Below, piece after piece: positions 35,650 to 47,754 of a stretch of DNA of 64,000 nucleotides. This DNA is from Notospermus geniculatus (lineage: Eukaryota; Nemertea; Pilidiophora; Heteronemertea; Lineidae). Position 1 is the first letter of the stretch. Every line of letters starts with the position of its first letter. Location of the stretch: assembly GCA_002633025.1 (NCBI GenBank), contig NMRB01000682.1:34662-98661 (forward strand). Reading direction: 5' to 3'. The position numbers and the translations under genes are program-made. The notes below the pieces were generated by a model. It was not told the origin of the DNA. It ran no database searches and worked only from the letters and a program-made list of their open reading frames with translations.

Positions 35650-37870
35650 AACTTCACCTCACCCCTGACTGTGACTGCTATAATAAACCACTGTCTCAGG
35701 TGACCACCAGTCGGGGCCATTGCATAACAAGTAGAAGGTTTTCTGCTATAGATAGACACTGCTCATGGTGTACCGTACCTTGTGCTGTGTAGAATACATG
35801 AGGATAGTCACCCACATGTGTCCATGGCAAGCTACATCCAATGAACATTGGAACTTGGTGGTATTGGCCTAGCTTGCTGGAGTTAGTGTTACTGGCATGA
35901 TGACAATTTCACGTTTCACATATATTTGTTAGTAATGGCGGATGAACGCTTAGAGGAATTCCTCTTATACATGCATATACATGATAGAGTTGTGTAATTT
36001 TTTTGATGGCTAAAACAAAAATTTTCTAACTTCTGATATCAAGTAGCAAGACCGAGATTTTACAGGATATCATAACCTCCCCTCCCACCCTAACTTTTAT
36101 ACGTGATAAACTGACAGGAATTTTCCACCAGATAGCTTCACAGAAAAAAGATCATAAATCAATGACACAGACGCCAGAACTGCAAAGGAATCAGCAAACA
36201 CTGAAGTAACACCCAGAAAAGAGAGTCTTTCATGTCGACTCCATACCCTGCTGTAATAGAAATTTGTTTCTTTTATAACATCAAAAACCTGTTGCCATTC
36301 AAGCAGTGAAACAGATTACCACTATCAGACTATCACACACATTTTAGTGTTGTGAACTCTGAAGATAAAGAAAACGCATGCATCATTTTTAGCCGAAATC
36401 AAAAGAACATGCTCGAACTCACCACACTGCCAGCAGCTTTGTCAGTTTGACCATCATACCCGAGGTTCTGCCCACTTCCAATAACAGGGTATCCATAAAT
36501 GAAATTTATCCAAATAACAGTGAATATTAATATTGATATTCAACACAGATTGACAGAACACTTTTCTGGGATGTGACCTAGCTCTGTATGGCTTTGCCTG
36601 TTTCCTCCTACAAGTCTACAGAGTTGAAAACCACTGGTTGGTTCTGGCAGAGTTGATCTGTTCTTCCTACTACTTGCATGCCTTAGAGTTGCCAAAAACA
36701 ATCATGCCTGAGTTTTCTTGTTTCCTCCTACATTACAACTGTGAACACAATGTTAACAATCAGGCATTTGATCTTCTGTGACGGTGCCGTGGTTTACTCA
36801 CACTGCATTAATTGTAATAGGGTGTATACAAAACTATCAGAAGTTGGATCTAAGGAGGTTCCAGTTTCCTCCTACATTAAACACCATTGTGCACTGATGT
36901 GACAGTCAGTATATCCTACAAATATCAACACAGGCCGACTATGCATGGGTGAGTGGCGATACATCGGGGATGAAGTCGGTTGACTTCGTTTCTGTATGCC
37001 ACATCATCCAAGACGAAGAACTGAATCCCAAACAACCAAGGCAACAAACTACATGCAGCATACAGCTGCACTTATGACCATTTGAAGAGTTGCATAACCG
37101 TCTGGTGAAGAGAGTGAGTTGGATGACCCCCGCTGAGTCGACCAGTTCACTGTGTTGGTTCGCTATGGAGCCGCTTGGAGCGCTAGCTGCGGCCATATGG
37201 ACCCCTATTTTCACACCAGTTTTCCAAGGCATTTGTATGACGTAATCAAGTTTTACTTGACGTTTACGGCCTTATTTTGCGGTGTTTGAATGTGATATTG
37301 CGTCTGGTGATAGACTACCATTAGCTGTCGACCTGATTGTTTGGGCAGTACGAACAAACGTCAGGAAAGGTACAAATTTCGGCGATTTCTAAATCTATTT
37401 TTAGACATTTTCTTGGGGAGGTCAGACGGGGGTCTGGGCGGTAGATAAAGTGGTGTTTAAAACCTTTGTAAACTGTACTAAAAAATGTAAATATGTACAT
37501 GGACAATGTTGTCAATAGATATTGGGAGCTATTTTATGTAATGCGCACGATTTAGACACGATTTTAAAGCAGTTACCGGTCAGGAGTTGAGAAGTCATTA
37601 TCCTTGCGATTCCGTGACCTGATCATCGCGGAGGAACTATTTCTTAGGCTAATATGCATGCGCGATGTAGTTCGTAATGTACCGGTACTTTATCCCGTAT
37701 TTGCTACAGTCTTTGCTGCAAAAAGTGTTTCTTCTTTTGATACATTATCTACATTGACGTTGAGGAGGTTGGGGCGCATCTTTTGCCGAAATTTGAACGC
37801 AGGAAATTTCCAGCGCCGCCTGACATTATCCAAACAATACATACATGTACATGCATATCAGCGCCACGCA
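35650..37870. other. Intronic stretch, nothing recognised
   Basis: The motif TTTCCTCCTAC recurs four times between 36600 and 36880, but I see no bounded repeat unit, exon or RNA gene. Confidence 0.35.
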
Positions 37871-37881
37871 GAGTGCATAGT

Positions 37882-37985
37882 CGCCATGGCCGAGTGGCAA
37901 AGCCGCCTGCCCATAAAACAGAAGGTCTCGGGTTCGTTACCCGGAGCGTGTAAATTTTCTTTGCCTTGACCATTTTTTTTTTGTT
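37882..37985 (+). repeat. tRNA-Leu/Ser-like SINE or tRNA pseudogene
   Basis: TGGCCGAGTGGCAAAGCC forms an A-box with a pairing D-arm (GGC/GCC). About 35 bp later, CTCGGGTTCGTTACCCGGAG forms a T-arm with a B-box. A run of T follows at 37972-37982, as at a Pol III terminator. The acceptor arms do not pair, and the anticodon stem has mismatches and lacks T33, so it is not a functional tRNA. Confidence 0.55.
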
Positions 37986-37999
37986 CTTTTAACTTTCTG

Positions 38000-40960
38000 G
38001 ATTTTTTCATCGTGTATTTTAATGATCTTGCGTTTTATTTCGCATGGGAATGCATGTAAAACATGTATTGGGCCTATCAAGTCAAACAGTCACCACTTCC
38101 TCCAACACATTCCTTAATTCCTGCCTTCTCCCCAACCATGCTTATTCGACATAGCGAACCCCTGTCGCCACCCGGCTTGTTATTTCTAGAGTCAACCAGG
38201 TAATCAAGACGATAAAGAGAAATCCACACCGACCCCACTCTATCTCCTGTGTTATAACAGTGTATTCATGTACATTTGAAAGTGGGGTCGGGAGCAGCAT
38301 CGAGAACATGGGGTTGGTGCGACATGGGCCCACGTATCTCATCAATAGTAAAGATAAGGATGTTTTAATGTTGCCTAAATAAACTTAGTACCGATCCTTC
38401 AACATTCACCATGAGAGTCACAGTTTGACAGAGCCTCAGTCTAGAGAGGTGAGCACAATGTCCCTGGACATTTCATTTCTGACCAGTTTGCCAGGCTTTA
38501 TTATAGTTGTGCGCGCTCAATTACACCATGGAAGTTAGCTTTTTGATAAAATTTAAACGAATGATCATCTTTGAAAACATGTGAAAGCTGAATTCGTATA
38601 AATTTTTGGCAACAGCGATTTTCGAGATAGTCACACTAACGTTGGTATATTTTTTGGCTTCCGAGCTGATCCATAAGTTGAATGCTTCAGGCTCTGAGGT
38701 TAATGCGTCGTAGCATGAAAATGTAGTCATGGCTGAGCCAGTCGTGTGACACAGGTGTTTAGCCCCGAAGAAGATATACGCGAGGGATCGGCCCGGTATT
38801 TATTATTTGCAATAACCTGTGCATCAAAGTGTCCGCGTATATCACCATCTTCAACAAAGGATGATTCCTACTCAGTGGATTATAGCCTTAAAGATAATGT
38901 ATCACGGATATTTTCGTGGGCCATGAAAATCATTGTTTATTTACATTTCGTTTGTTTGTGTCCAGTCTTTCTTTGTCTTTGTAATCTGTTGGTGGCATAC
39001 CCCTCTAGAAATTCTTTTGATGTCGAAAGTATTCAGTTTGGTGGGTTGGCATGTCCCAAAAGTCCAAAATAACATAAATGTAAACATCCATGTTTACAAA
39101 TATTGAATGTATATAAACAATGAAGTCATGCTATATTACCTTTAACTCGACTCTGGCTTGTGGTGGGGCAATTCTGCATTTGGTATCAGGCTCCTTAATA
39201 TTTCCGGTCCCGGCGGAAGACACTTGGCGGACGTCCGTTCGGATTTTTAGATATGATGGTGTCTGTGGGGACATGATAGTACATCTGCTGTTTATCTTGG
39301 GCTGGCGATCCACTGCTGCGATTTTTGCTAGGTTCAGCTTCGCAATAGATTTGCCACGAGATTGCGGAAGGAGATTTCCAGGGAGGACATTGACGAACAT
39401 GAAGCTTTGACGTTTTAGACCTAATCAACGTCACAGCCGGATTCGGCTGTAGAGTTCTCGTTACCCCGGGCCTGGTTTCTTGGGATGAACAGGGAATCCC
39501 ACAAATGATAAATCCCATTCAAAATAATAACGGAAACAGTAGAGATGCAGAACCCCAGAAAATATGTTCCCCTCTACTACAGGAGCAATCCCAACAAAAT
39601 TGTATGGTTGGTGGGTTCCCCCTGAAAACATCGGATGATTCATGGGCACGCGGCCGGTCCGCGTCCACAAACGTGGTGAACATCGGCGTAGCACACCGGC
39701 TGCCGCTTTCCATTCATTTTTCATCATGCCTAAAATATGATGTTACCAACCTACGTTCCTTTTCATGAAATTCTGATGTATTGTAAACTGGACACCAAGA
39801 CCAAGTATGCAATGTGTCAATGCATAATACATGTGTAGAGACCATGCCGGACGTCAGGAGGGCGAAGGTCCAGTAGAACGACCAACTTTGCCGACATTTA
39901 TTCCCCTATGCACTTGATTCAAATTAATGACTCTTATTAACTTCAAAACAGCTGTAAATCCAATCCGGACGTTTAAAATAAAGCTAAACCATATAAAAAT
40001 GATTCGTCGGAAAGGATAAAATTTCGTTTTGCTCTACTTTCCGCTTATTTTGCTTGCTTTTTTGCTGCACGTTAATATTTCTCTCTATTCTGCGCAGTTT
40101 TGCCATAATTACGCAAAGAAGTCCATTTCATATAAAACAAAAATAAATACAGATTTCAAAGGAATCCATTAAAAATTTCTTTTTCATATTTTTTAAAATT
40201 TAGCTTCTGCGAAATTGAACTCAGTCACTCTAACAAGATCGTACTGGATTGTTTATTTGGTGGGAACCTTGGGGTTGTTTACGATGAAAACAGCATGTTA
40301 AATGGATGAAAACGGTATTAAAATTGATGAAACAGCACGCTAAGTGGATGAAAACGCCAGGCACCAAGAAATAATCGTCATTCTGATCAAAGGGCTGGCA
40401 GAGGTGTGTTAGCATAGGCTGATTTCCCTTTGGCCTCACAACAATAAAGGTTTTAGGGTACTCCATGATTCCTCTTTGCAACATGTCGGTGTGATTTTTC
40501 ACTAATTGTAATTGAAAGAGCATACCTTCATTACTTGTGCACTGATTGCAGCAGCATCGTGCAACCTGAAAATACCGCCAGCCACATGATCACAGGGCAA
40601 GATGAGCCTAACGTTTTGTCAATCTCCGTGAAACCGATGCCATCCCCGGGAAAGGTATCTAATCTCGCAGTTCTGTGTCAAGGAGTTGAGCGTAAATTGA
40701 ACGAGAAATTCTGGCAAATCTCACGAGAATCGGAACAAAGGTTGCAAAGTTTCTGTACTTTTTAAAGGACGCTGTAATGCAGTCCCGAACAAAGCTCGGC
40801 TAATGGGCTTTTGTTAGTTCTGGGCGGTCTAATTTCTTCCCAAACGCTCTCGAGACGGTCGGGAACATCAGCAGTTCTTTGTTCTTAACACAATTACATG
40901 TAATGTCATGTATTGTATCCTACATGTTGGTATGATACCGCAAATCTGAAGTCCGTTGCA
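38000..40960. other. Intronic stretch, nothing recognised
   Basis: Open frames of about 90-110 codons at 38746-39072 and 39120-39518 overlap on both strands and show no domain, splice pairing or codon signature that I would trust. 39980-40200 is very AT-rich. Confidence 0.35.
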
Positions 40961-40969
40961 GACGTTATA

Positions 40970-41198
40970 AAGTCACGTTAAGGGTTATGCAAAGTGACTC
41001 GAAATCTCGAAATTTTGACGCAAAAAATCTGACTAACTGCACACAAAATTGAGAAAAAAAGTCTCGGGGCTCCTCGGGAAGCATCAGAAGAAGGGCCTCC
41101 GAGCCTTATTTTCTCAATTTTGTGTGCAGTTAGTCATATTTTTTGCGTCAAAAATTCGAGATTTCGAGCCACTTTTCATAACCCTTAACCTAGCTACA
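40970..41198. mobile_element. Inverted-repeat element, arms about 90 bp
   Basis: GTTAAGGGTTATGCAAAGTG at the left and CACTTTTCATAACCCTTAAC at the right bound arms that also pair through AACTGCACACAAAATTGAGAA near the centre. Confidence 0.85.
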
Positions 41199-41405
41199 TG
41201 TAGTAAACGGCAGTGCAGGCAACCCAGAAGCTATATTTTTGGGACGAAAGTGTTCGAAGTGAGTTCAGTTTTTGGAATGAAAGCATAAAAAGTATCTTTA
41301 GCCAATGTTAGAAGTTACCAAATAACCCCCTCTCTGATCTGCAGAACTTCGATGGCAAATTTCTTTTTCGCATCCAGATTCATTCCGCTGTCTAAGGTGA
41401 CATGT

Positions 41406-43195
41406 ACTATGCGAACACTGCCTCAAGTGCATGCCTCTCGGACGGAGGTTGTGTATTGCTGTCCAAAGCAGGGCCAGAGCAATCCGCCAGCAAATTAGCA
41501 AGCACTTCCTTCAGATGATGTTTTCTACGATGGATCCGATATTGCTAACTTTTTTTATTGACAGAGACTTTGTACATTGTTCTGCTACGACGTAATGAAC
41601 TTGCTCTTGCCTTGACTGTCCAAAGCCATATAGCAAGTTGCCTGACTGTCGGTACTTCGTCGTTGATGGCGCTGAAAGAGCTGACAAAACGCAGACGCAA
41701 GTGTGCGGAAAAATCGACGAAGAAACGAAACCTTTTTACGAAAGTGGAGATCGTTTTTTTCCGGCTTATGAGCTGTCAGGGGAAGAAAAAGCGTGACTAT
41801 AAAATGACGTACGTGACAATCGAATTGGAGTGCTCGTTAAAAACACATTAATTTCACTCACCTTGGCATTCTCACTATAAGAAGTAATGGTCGTTGCACT
41901 TATGCAGACCGATTACGCACGATGTTTCCATGGGTCACTGCAAAATCTGACTGTCTGCCCCGGTCCTCAGTTAGATAGGTACGTAGAGTACATAAATGCA
42001 GTGAAATGTACATGCACATGTGCTGTTCAAATGGCATCATTTGTGTAAGACCGCTTGTAATAATGGATTTTTTTCTCTGTTTATTTGTTAGTCCTAACAA
42101 TAATAGGCAAGTACCGACTTATCTTTCTCGTGCCAATGTAAGTTTTTGAAAGTTCCCCCCGTCTGTAAGTGTTCCATTTACTTGCGGGATAAGCTGCTAC
42201 TTTATCAGGGCCGGATCCAGGGTTGACAGAAAGGGGGCGTAGCTCGACTGAGGTGGTGAGGACTGAGAGCTGGAAGCCAAAACGGGGGGTCTGGCCCTCC
42301 CCAGAAAAAATTGACAATTTAAGTGCTTTTAGATGCATTTTCCTGACATCTGAGAGCAAAATACTCATATTTTTATGTGATTAAATTTTTCTTGCCAACA
42401 AATCATTAGTCTGCCAAAAATAGGGGGGGGGGGAGCGTACGCCCCCCCCCCCCGGATCCGGCCCTGCAATAGAGGACACACAGGGGAATGTGTCGATCTA
42501 TCCGCCAGCGTTTCCCAGATGATAAACACTGACATGCGCAAAACACTGGCAAATGTTAAAATGTCTATCTGATTTTTCTCATCCGATAGAAAATTACCTG
42601 TACTTTTACCTGATGCAAATAAATAGGCAGCAGGAGCTTAATCTGTTTTGTCAAATCAACTTACAGGTTCAGTGAGTTAAGAGCGCAAAGAAACCATAAC
42701 AAAAGTTAATACGATAAGTGAAGAAGATCGTGACTGATGACATCCGAATGGATTTTCAACAGTAAAAAGCTTTACAATCAAAACAACAAACATTTCCAGT
42801 GACGTCAAATTCAGTTTAAAACTGATACTTTGTTTTCCACGTCAAACTTTTAATCCCATGACTAAATAGCATTTCGAACGAGAATCAGCCTAATGGGTGA
42901 AATTTACACCACTGATGTGAAGGCATCGACATTCCCTTCGTGTCAAATTTCAAAGTCGTGTGTTAGTTATCATTTCGAGATAAAATCATAAACGTGTCTT
43001 TGTTTTAGGAAGTGCCTTGCTACATGTAGATGTATAAATGGTGTCTGTGATGATGATGGCGATAGTATAACACAGTAGTACATTTCATTAGAAATTACAA
43101 ACAATGTGCATGTACATGAAGTACATACATGTATACAAAGTCACAGCAAAAAACGCACAGCTGTTGTTAAAGCATTGTTAAGGCCCGTTTCCACA
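41406..43195. repeat. Tandem duplication, copy A (1.79 kb)
   Basis: Begins ACTATGCGAACACTGCCTCA and ends GTTAAGGCCCGTTTCCAC. Copy B (43344-45698) is nearly identical apart from small indels, an extra 526-bp element and the N at 44396. It includes an open frame (41558-41851) with a basic KELTKRRRKCAEKSTKKR stretch. That frame and the one in copy B diverge after a one-base difference in a T-run, and I do not recognise the product. Confidence 0.9.
42206..42466. mobile_element. MITE with CAGGGCCGGATCC terminal inverted repeats (copy A)
   Basis: CAGGGCCGGATCCAGG at the left is mirrored by GGATCCGGCCCTG at the right, with a G-run/C-run palindrome near the right end. It is nested inside a GTGTAACG-family unit (42148-42560). 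The equivalent in copy B is 44175-44424. I found no clean target duplication. Confidence 0.75.
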
Positions 43196-43320
43196 GAAGC
43201 GGTAGCGTGAGCGTTTTGACGCTTCGCCCATTGTTTGGAAGCAGAGCGGCGGAAAATAACAAAAGATTTGACGCATCACGCAGCGTGAAACGCGTCTGTG
43301 GAAACGAGCCTTTAAAGGCC
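43181..43320. mobile_element. Palindromic MITE, same family as 8536-8673
   Basis: The core TTGACGCTTCGCCCATTGTT is shared with 8536-8673. The outer arms are TTAAGGCCCGTTTCCACAG / CTGTGGAAACGAGCCTTTAA. It sits at the junction between copies A and B. Confidence 0.75.
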
Positions 43321-43343
43321 CGTTTCCACTATAGCGGATTCCG

Positions 43344-45698
43344 ACTATGCGAACACTGCCTCAAGTGCTTGCCTCTCGGACGGAGGTTGTGTATTGCTGT
43401 CCAAAACAGGGCCAGAGCAATCCGCCAGCAAATTAGTAAACACTTCCTTCAGATGATGTTTTCTACGATGGATCCGATATTGCTAACTTTTTTTATTGAC
43501 AGAGACTTAATGTACATTTATGCCTAAAGCCTGTGTTCTGCTACGACGTAATGAACTTGCTCTTGCCTTGACTGTCCAAAGCCATATAACAAGTTGCCTG
43601 ACTGTCGGTACTTCGTCGTTGATGGCGCTGAAAGAGCTGACAAAACGCAGACGCAAGTGTGCGGAAAAATCGACGAAGAAACGAAACCTTTTTACGAAAG
43701 TGGAGATCGTTTTTTTTCCGGCTTATGAGCTGTCAGGGGAAGAAAAAGCGTGATTATAAAATGACGTACGTGACAATCGAATTGGAGTGCTCGTTAAAAA
43801 CACATTAATTTCACTCACCTTGGCATTCTCACTATAGGAAGTAATGGTCGTTGCACTTATGCAGACCGATGTTTCCATGGGTCACTGCAATCTGACTGTC
43901 TGTCCCAGTCCTCAGTTAGATCGGTACGTACAGTACATAAATGCAGTAGATCAGTATAAAATCAAAAATATTTTTGGTAAAATGTACATAAGTGCTGTTC
44001 AAATGACATCATTTGATAAGACCGCTGGTAATAATGGATTTTTCTCTGTTTATTTGTTAGTCCTAACAATAATAGGCAAGTACCGACTTATCTTTCTCGT
44101 GCCAATGTAAGTTTTTGAAAGTTCCCCCCGTCTGTAAGTGTTCCATTTACTTGCGGGATAAGCTGCTACTTTATCAGGGCCGGATCCAGGGTTGACAGAA
44201 AGGGGGCGTAGCTCGACTGAGGTGTGAGGACTGAGAGCTGGAAGCCCAAACGGGGGGTCTGGCCCTCCCCCAGAAAAAATTGACAATTTAAGTGCTTTTA
44301 GATGCATTTTCCTGACATCTGAGAGCAAAATACTCATATTTTTATGTGATTAAATTTTTCTTGCCAAAAAAATCATTAGTCTGCCAAAAATAGGGNACGC
44401 CCCCCCCCCCCCGATCCGGCCCTGCAATGAGGACACACAGGGGAATGTGTCGATCTATCCGCCAGCGTTTCCCAGATGATAAACACTGACATGCGCAAAA
44501 CACTGGCAAATGTTAAAACGTCTATCTGATTTTTCTCATCCGATAGAAAATTACCTGTACTTTTACCTGATGCAAATAAATAGGCAGCAGGAGCTTAATC
44601 TGTTTTGTCAAATCAATTTACAGATTCAGTGAGTTAAGAGCGCAAAGAAACCATAACAAAAGTTAATAAGATAAGTGAAGAAGATCGTGACTGATGACAT
44701 CCGAATGGATTTTCAACAGTAAAAAGCTTTACAAACAAAACAACAAACATTTCCAGTGACGTCAAATTCAGTTTGAAGGCCGTCTCACACGAGCGTTTTA
44801 TCCGGCGTTTAGGCCGTGCGCCTAGGGGCGTTTATGAAACGCCGAAATGAGCGCAGGGTTGACGCACTGCGTGCGCCAACTCTGCGTTTGTAAACGCAGA
44901 CCCCTGGGTGAACGCATTGGTTTTCAACATGTCCAAAACTTTGTCGAAAACGCAGAGGAATGCGTCTATTGACGCAAACGCTGCGTTTAAGAACGCATGA
45001 AAACGCATGAGAACGCACGAGAACGCATGAAAACGCATGAGAACGCATGAAAACGCAGCGTTTGTAAACGCACTGCGCGTTTACAAACGCCTACTTTGCG
45101 TTAATTTATCGCATTCTCTGCGTCAAAGAGAAGAGACGCTACGTACCGGAAGTCGTCAAAACGCACGAAAACGCAGGGCCTGCGTTCTGAAAACGCAGGA
45201 CGTGCGTTCACACGGCGTCAACTATGCGCTAAATAGTGCGCTTGTCGGCGTTTTCAAAACGCGCTAGTTGACGCCGTACTCGGCGCTCGTGTGAGACGGC
45301 CTTAAAACTGATACTTTGTTTTCCACGTCAAACTTATCTATTTTTGGTCAAACTTTTAATCCCATGACTAAATACCATTTCGAACGAGAATCAGCCTAAT
45401 GGGTGAAATTTACACCACTGATGTGAAGTCGTCGACATTCTGTTAGTGTCAAATTTCAAAGTCGTGTGTTAGTTATCATTTCGAGATAAAATCATAAACG
45501 TGTCTTTGTTTTAGGAAGGCTACATGTAGATGGATAAAATAGCGTATGGTGTCGGTGATGATGATGGCGATAGAATAACAGTAGTACATTTCATTAGAAA
45601 TTACAAACAATGTGCATGCACATGAAGTATGTACATGTACAAAGTCACAGCAAAAAATGCACAGCTGTTGTTAAAGCATTGTTAAGGACCGTTTCCAC
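43344..45698. repeat. Tandem duplication, copy B (2.36 kb)
   Basis: Same start and end words as copy A. It differs by scattered substitutions, an insert near 43508-43530, the CAGGGCCGGATCC element with an N in its G-run (44175-44424), and the MITE at 44777-45302. Confidence 0.9.
44777..45302. mobile_element. PIF/Harbinger-type MITE, 526 bp, present only in copy B
   Basis: The inverted ends are AGGCCGTCTCACACGAGCG / CGCTCGTGTGAGACGGCCT. The flanks are TGA (44774-44776) and TAA (45303-45305), read as a TAA duplication with one change. Copy A has the intact site at 42817-42819. The interior is a long array of AACGCA/TGCGTT words. Confidence 0.9.
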
Positions 45699-46245
45699 TA
45701 TAGCGGATTCCGCGGCGGTTTCCGGCGAGCGGTGCGGTTTTCACAGGAGTTTTGGATAATCCTTCGATGGTTAAACAATACAATGGCCTATTGATTATCC
45801 CAATGCCTGTGAAAACCCCTCCGCTCGCCGTAAGACGCGGCAGAATCCGCTATAGTGGAAGGCGCGGAAAAAAACAATGCTTTCGAGCGTTTCCGCGCGC
45901 GGGAACGCGCCAATGGAAAGCAGGCCTGCAGCCACGTGCGGTAAGCGGAATGCGGATCGCGGAAACGGAACGCGGTAAACTTTCTGCGTGTTCCATTTAC
46001 ATGTACATGTATCTGCACGCGGTATTCACTTCTGACCAATCACAGTGCTCTCTAGTGCGCTGATTTTTATTCCGGACGGAAAATCGCTACACCAAGTGAT
46101 CGGTCTTTCCGCGTTCCGCAAACCGCTTACCGCGTGCAGACAAATGGATGGATGGGAATGGCTTGGAGCGAACAAATGTCTATTCCGTGTTCCGTTTCCG
46201 CGATCTGCCTTCCGCTTACCGCGTGTCAGCTAAACGCAGCTTTAG
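45690..46245. mobile_element. Two adjacent fold-back elements, GC-rich
   Basis: The first pairs CCACTATAGCGGATTCCG (45696) with CAGAATCCGCTATAGTGG (about 45860). The second pairs CGGATCGCGGAAACGGAACG (about 45952) with TTCCGTTTCCGCGATCTGCC (about 46193). Confidence 0.75.
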
Positions 46246-46480
46246 CCCATGAGTGAACAGCCAAATCAAAGCTAATGGTTTTCTGGTTTATGACAATGGA
46301 AGGTTAATCCAGTCTTACACACAATCTCTCCTAACCACAATGCACAAAATAATAAGAGACAAATGGCAAAAGGCCCTGCAGTGGAATAACTTATAGGCCT
46401 AAATCAGTACAGCAACTTCAGCGGTCTAGAAAGGATTAGAGGTGTGGGGGGGGGGGATTAAAGGCAGACTCCACTCATTA

Positions 46481-46582
46481 GGGTTTTTTCACAGTCCCCA
46501 CCGCTCTATTCATTGGGTATGCTGATCCTTTGTGTTCAAGACTTTGACAATAGGGAATGTTCGCAGTGAAAAAAGCCTATTG
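46481..46582. mobile_element. MITE, copy 2 of the 26364-26470 family
   Basis: Opens GGGTTTTTTCACAGTCCCCA and closes GTGAAAAAAGCCTATT; opposite strand to copy 1. Confidence 0.75.
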
Positions 46583-47147
46583 TAAGCTTTTGAATTTTTA
46601 TTAATCCATAGAGACTAATGCCATGAAATGTTAATAGGCTGACGACCTTTGTAGTGAATGAGCTAATACTGTGACTGCCTAATCCTATTGGTTGTTCCTT
46701 CATAAATATGCATTGAGCACATATGACATCACATGTGCTGTGCAATGGTCCCCTTGGGATTTAATTAAAATACTTAAAATGATGAGTTTGCTGATTTTTA
46801 AAAAATCTGACATGTTGCAGATATAAATGAATTTAAATGTATAAACGATACATGTATTTCAAAAATTCAGAATTTCACACAATGAGTGGAGTCTCCCTTT
46901 TTAAGGGGACAGGCTGCAGTTGCTTATCTGTTATAAGAAATTAATATATCCATATTTTCTCGTCAGAATCTTTTACTTGAGAATTGAGTCTCAGTGTCGA
47001 CTATAAACTGGCTGTGATGATGATGAATCAGGTACTAAATGCCATAATTAAGTCAAGGCTTTCTGACTCTTCAGGGCTCGTCCATCACCATTTCTGTCCA
47101 TTTAGAGAGAGTTACTGACGTTGGATATTCTCCATCTTTCGTTGCAG

Positions 47148-47250
47148 GGGAGTGGTTGTTCTCTGAAAACGCGTGTCAGTTTTATGGTCTCATTACCCAT
47201 ACATGGCTAGCCTCAGGAATTTGGACCCTAGTTATTGCTAATCTGGAAAG
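47148..47250 (+). CDS. Opsin-like receptor exon 2 (loop 1, TM3)
   Basis: The acceptor TTTCGTTGCAG ends at 47147 and the donor GTGAGC starts at 47251. Entry phase 1 joins exon 1 as SLIAG-EWLF. The exon holds Cys82 (the disulfide partner) followed by QFYG, and TM3 ending GIWTLVIANLER. The Cys-to-ER spacing equals that of vertebrate rhodopsin, and Tyr replaces the vertebrate counterion Glu three residues after the Cys, as in many non-vertebrate opsins. Exit is phase 2 within the Arg codon. Only six intron bases separate the donor from a MITE target site. Confidence 0.88.
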
Positions 47251-47259
47251 GTGAGCTTA

Positions 47260-47754
47260 AAGCCTAGCGTCATCGACCTTGCGACTGGAAGCAACTACCG
47301 GCAATGGCGTTTCCGGCAACGGTGGGCGACTGGCTGGAAACAGCAGCAAATGGTCAGATGCTCAGACAGGCCGATGTGCACGCCCCGGCAACGTTGTTGC
47401 CGACCGTTGCCGCTAGTTCCAGCCAGTTGCTCATGTTCTACTCGTTGCCGACCGTTGCTTCTGGTCGTCTTCAGTCGCTTTCGATGTGCGCACTCTGGCA
47501 ATGAATTTCCTTTGTTTGTGGAGCACACCTGATCATGTGACGGAATCCCGAGTGGTCCGATCGGAAGACATCGACAATTTCCGTGTAGCATTCAGTTCAG
47601 TTGCCTGTTCGATGTGCGCGCTCCAGATTGAAGACTGGATTGTGCCACTTGTTGCCGCAATGACCAGTCGTAACCGATGTGCGCAGAACGCGTACATCGA
47701 TAGCGACTGTTGCGTTCAGTTGCTTCCAGTCGCAAGGTCGATGTGCGCTAGGCT
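47260..47754. mobile_element. PIF/Harbinger-type MITE directly after the exon 2 donor
   Basis: AAGCCTAGCGTCATCGACCT at the left is mirrored by GGTCGATGTGCGCTAGGCT at the right. The flanks are TTA at 47257-47259 and 47755-47757. Open frames reading from exon 2 into this region are element sequence, not protein. Confidence 0.85.

Noticed and set aside
37882-37985. Functional tRNA gene
   Set aside because: A- and B-boxes are present, but acceptor and anticodon stems do not pair and T33 is absent; called SINE or pseudogene instead.
41558-43753. Basic open frame in both duplication copies, considered as a transposase fragment
   Set aside because: The frames diverge after a T-run length difference and I could not match any transposase motif, so it is described only under the duplication.
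44809-45267. Repetitive frames reading RSHAFSCVL and similar
   Set aside because: Generated by AACGCA repeats within the 526-bp MITE; not a protein.
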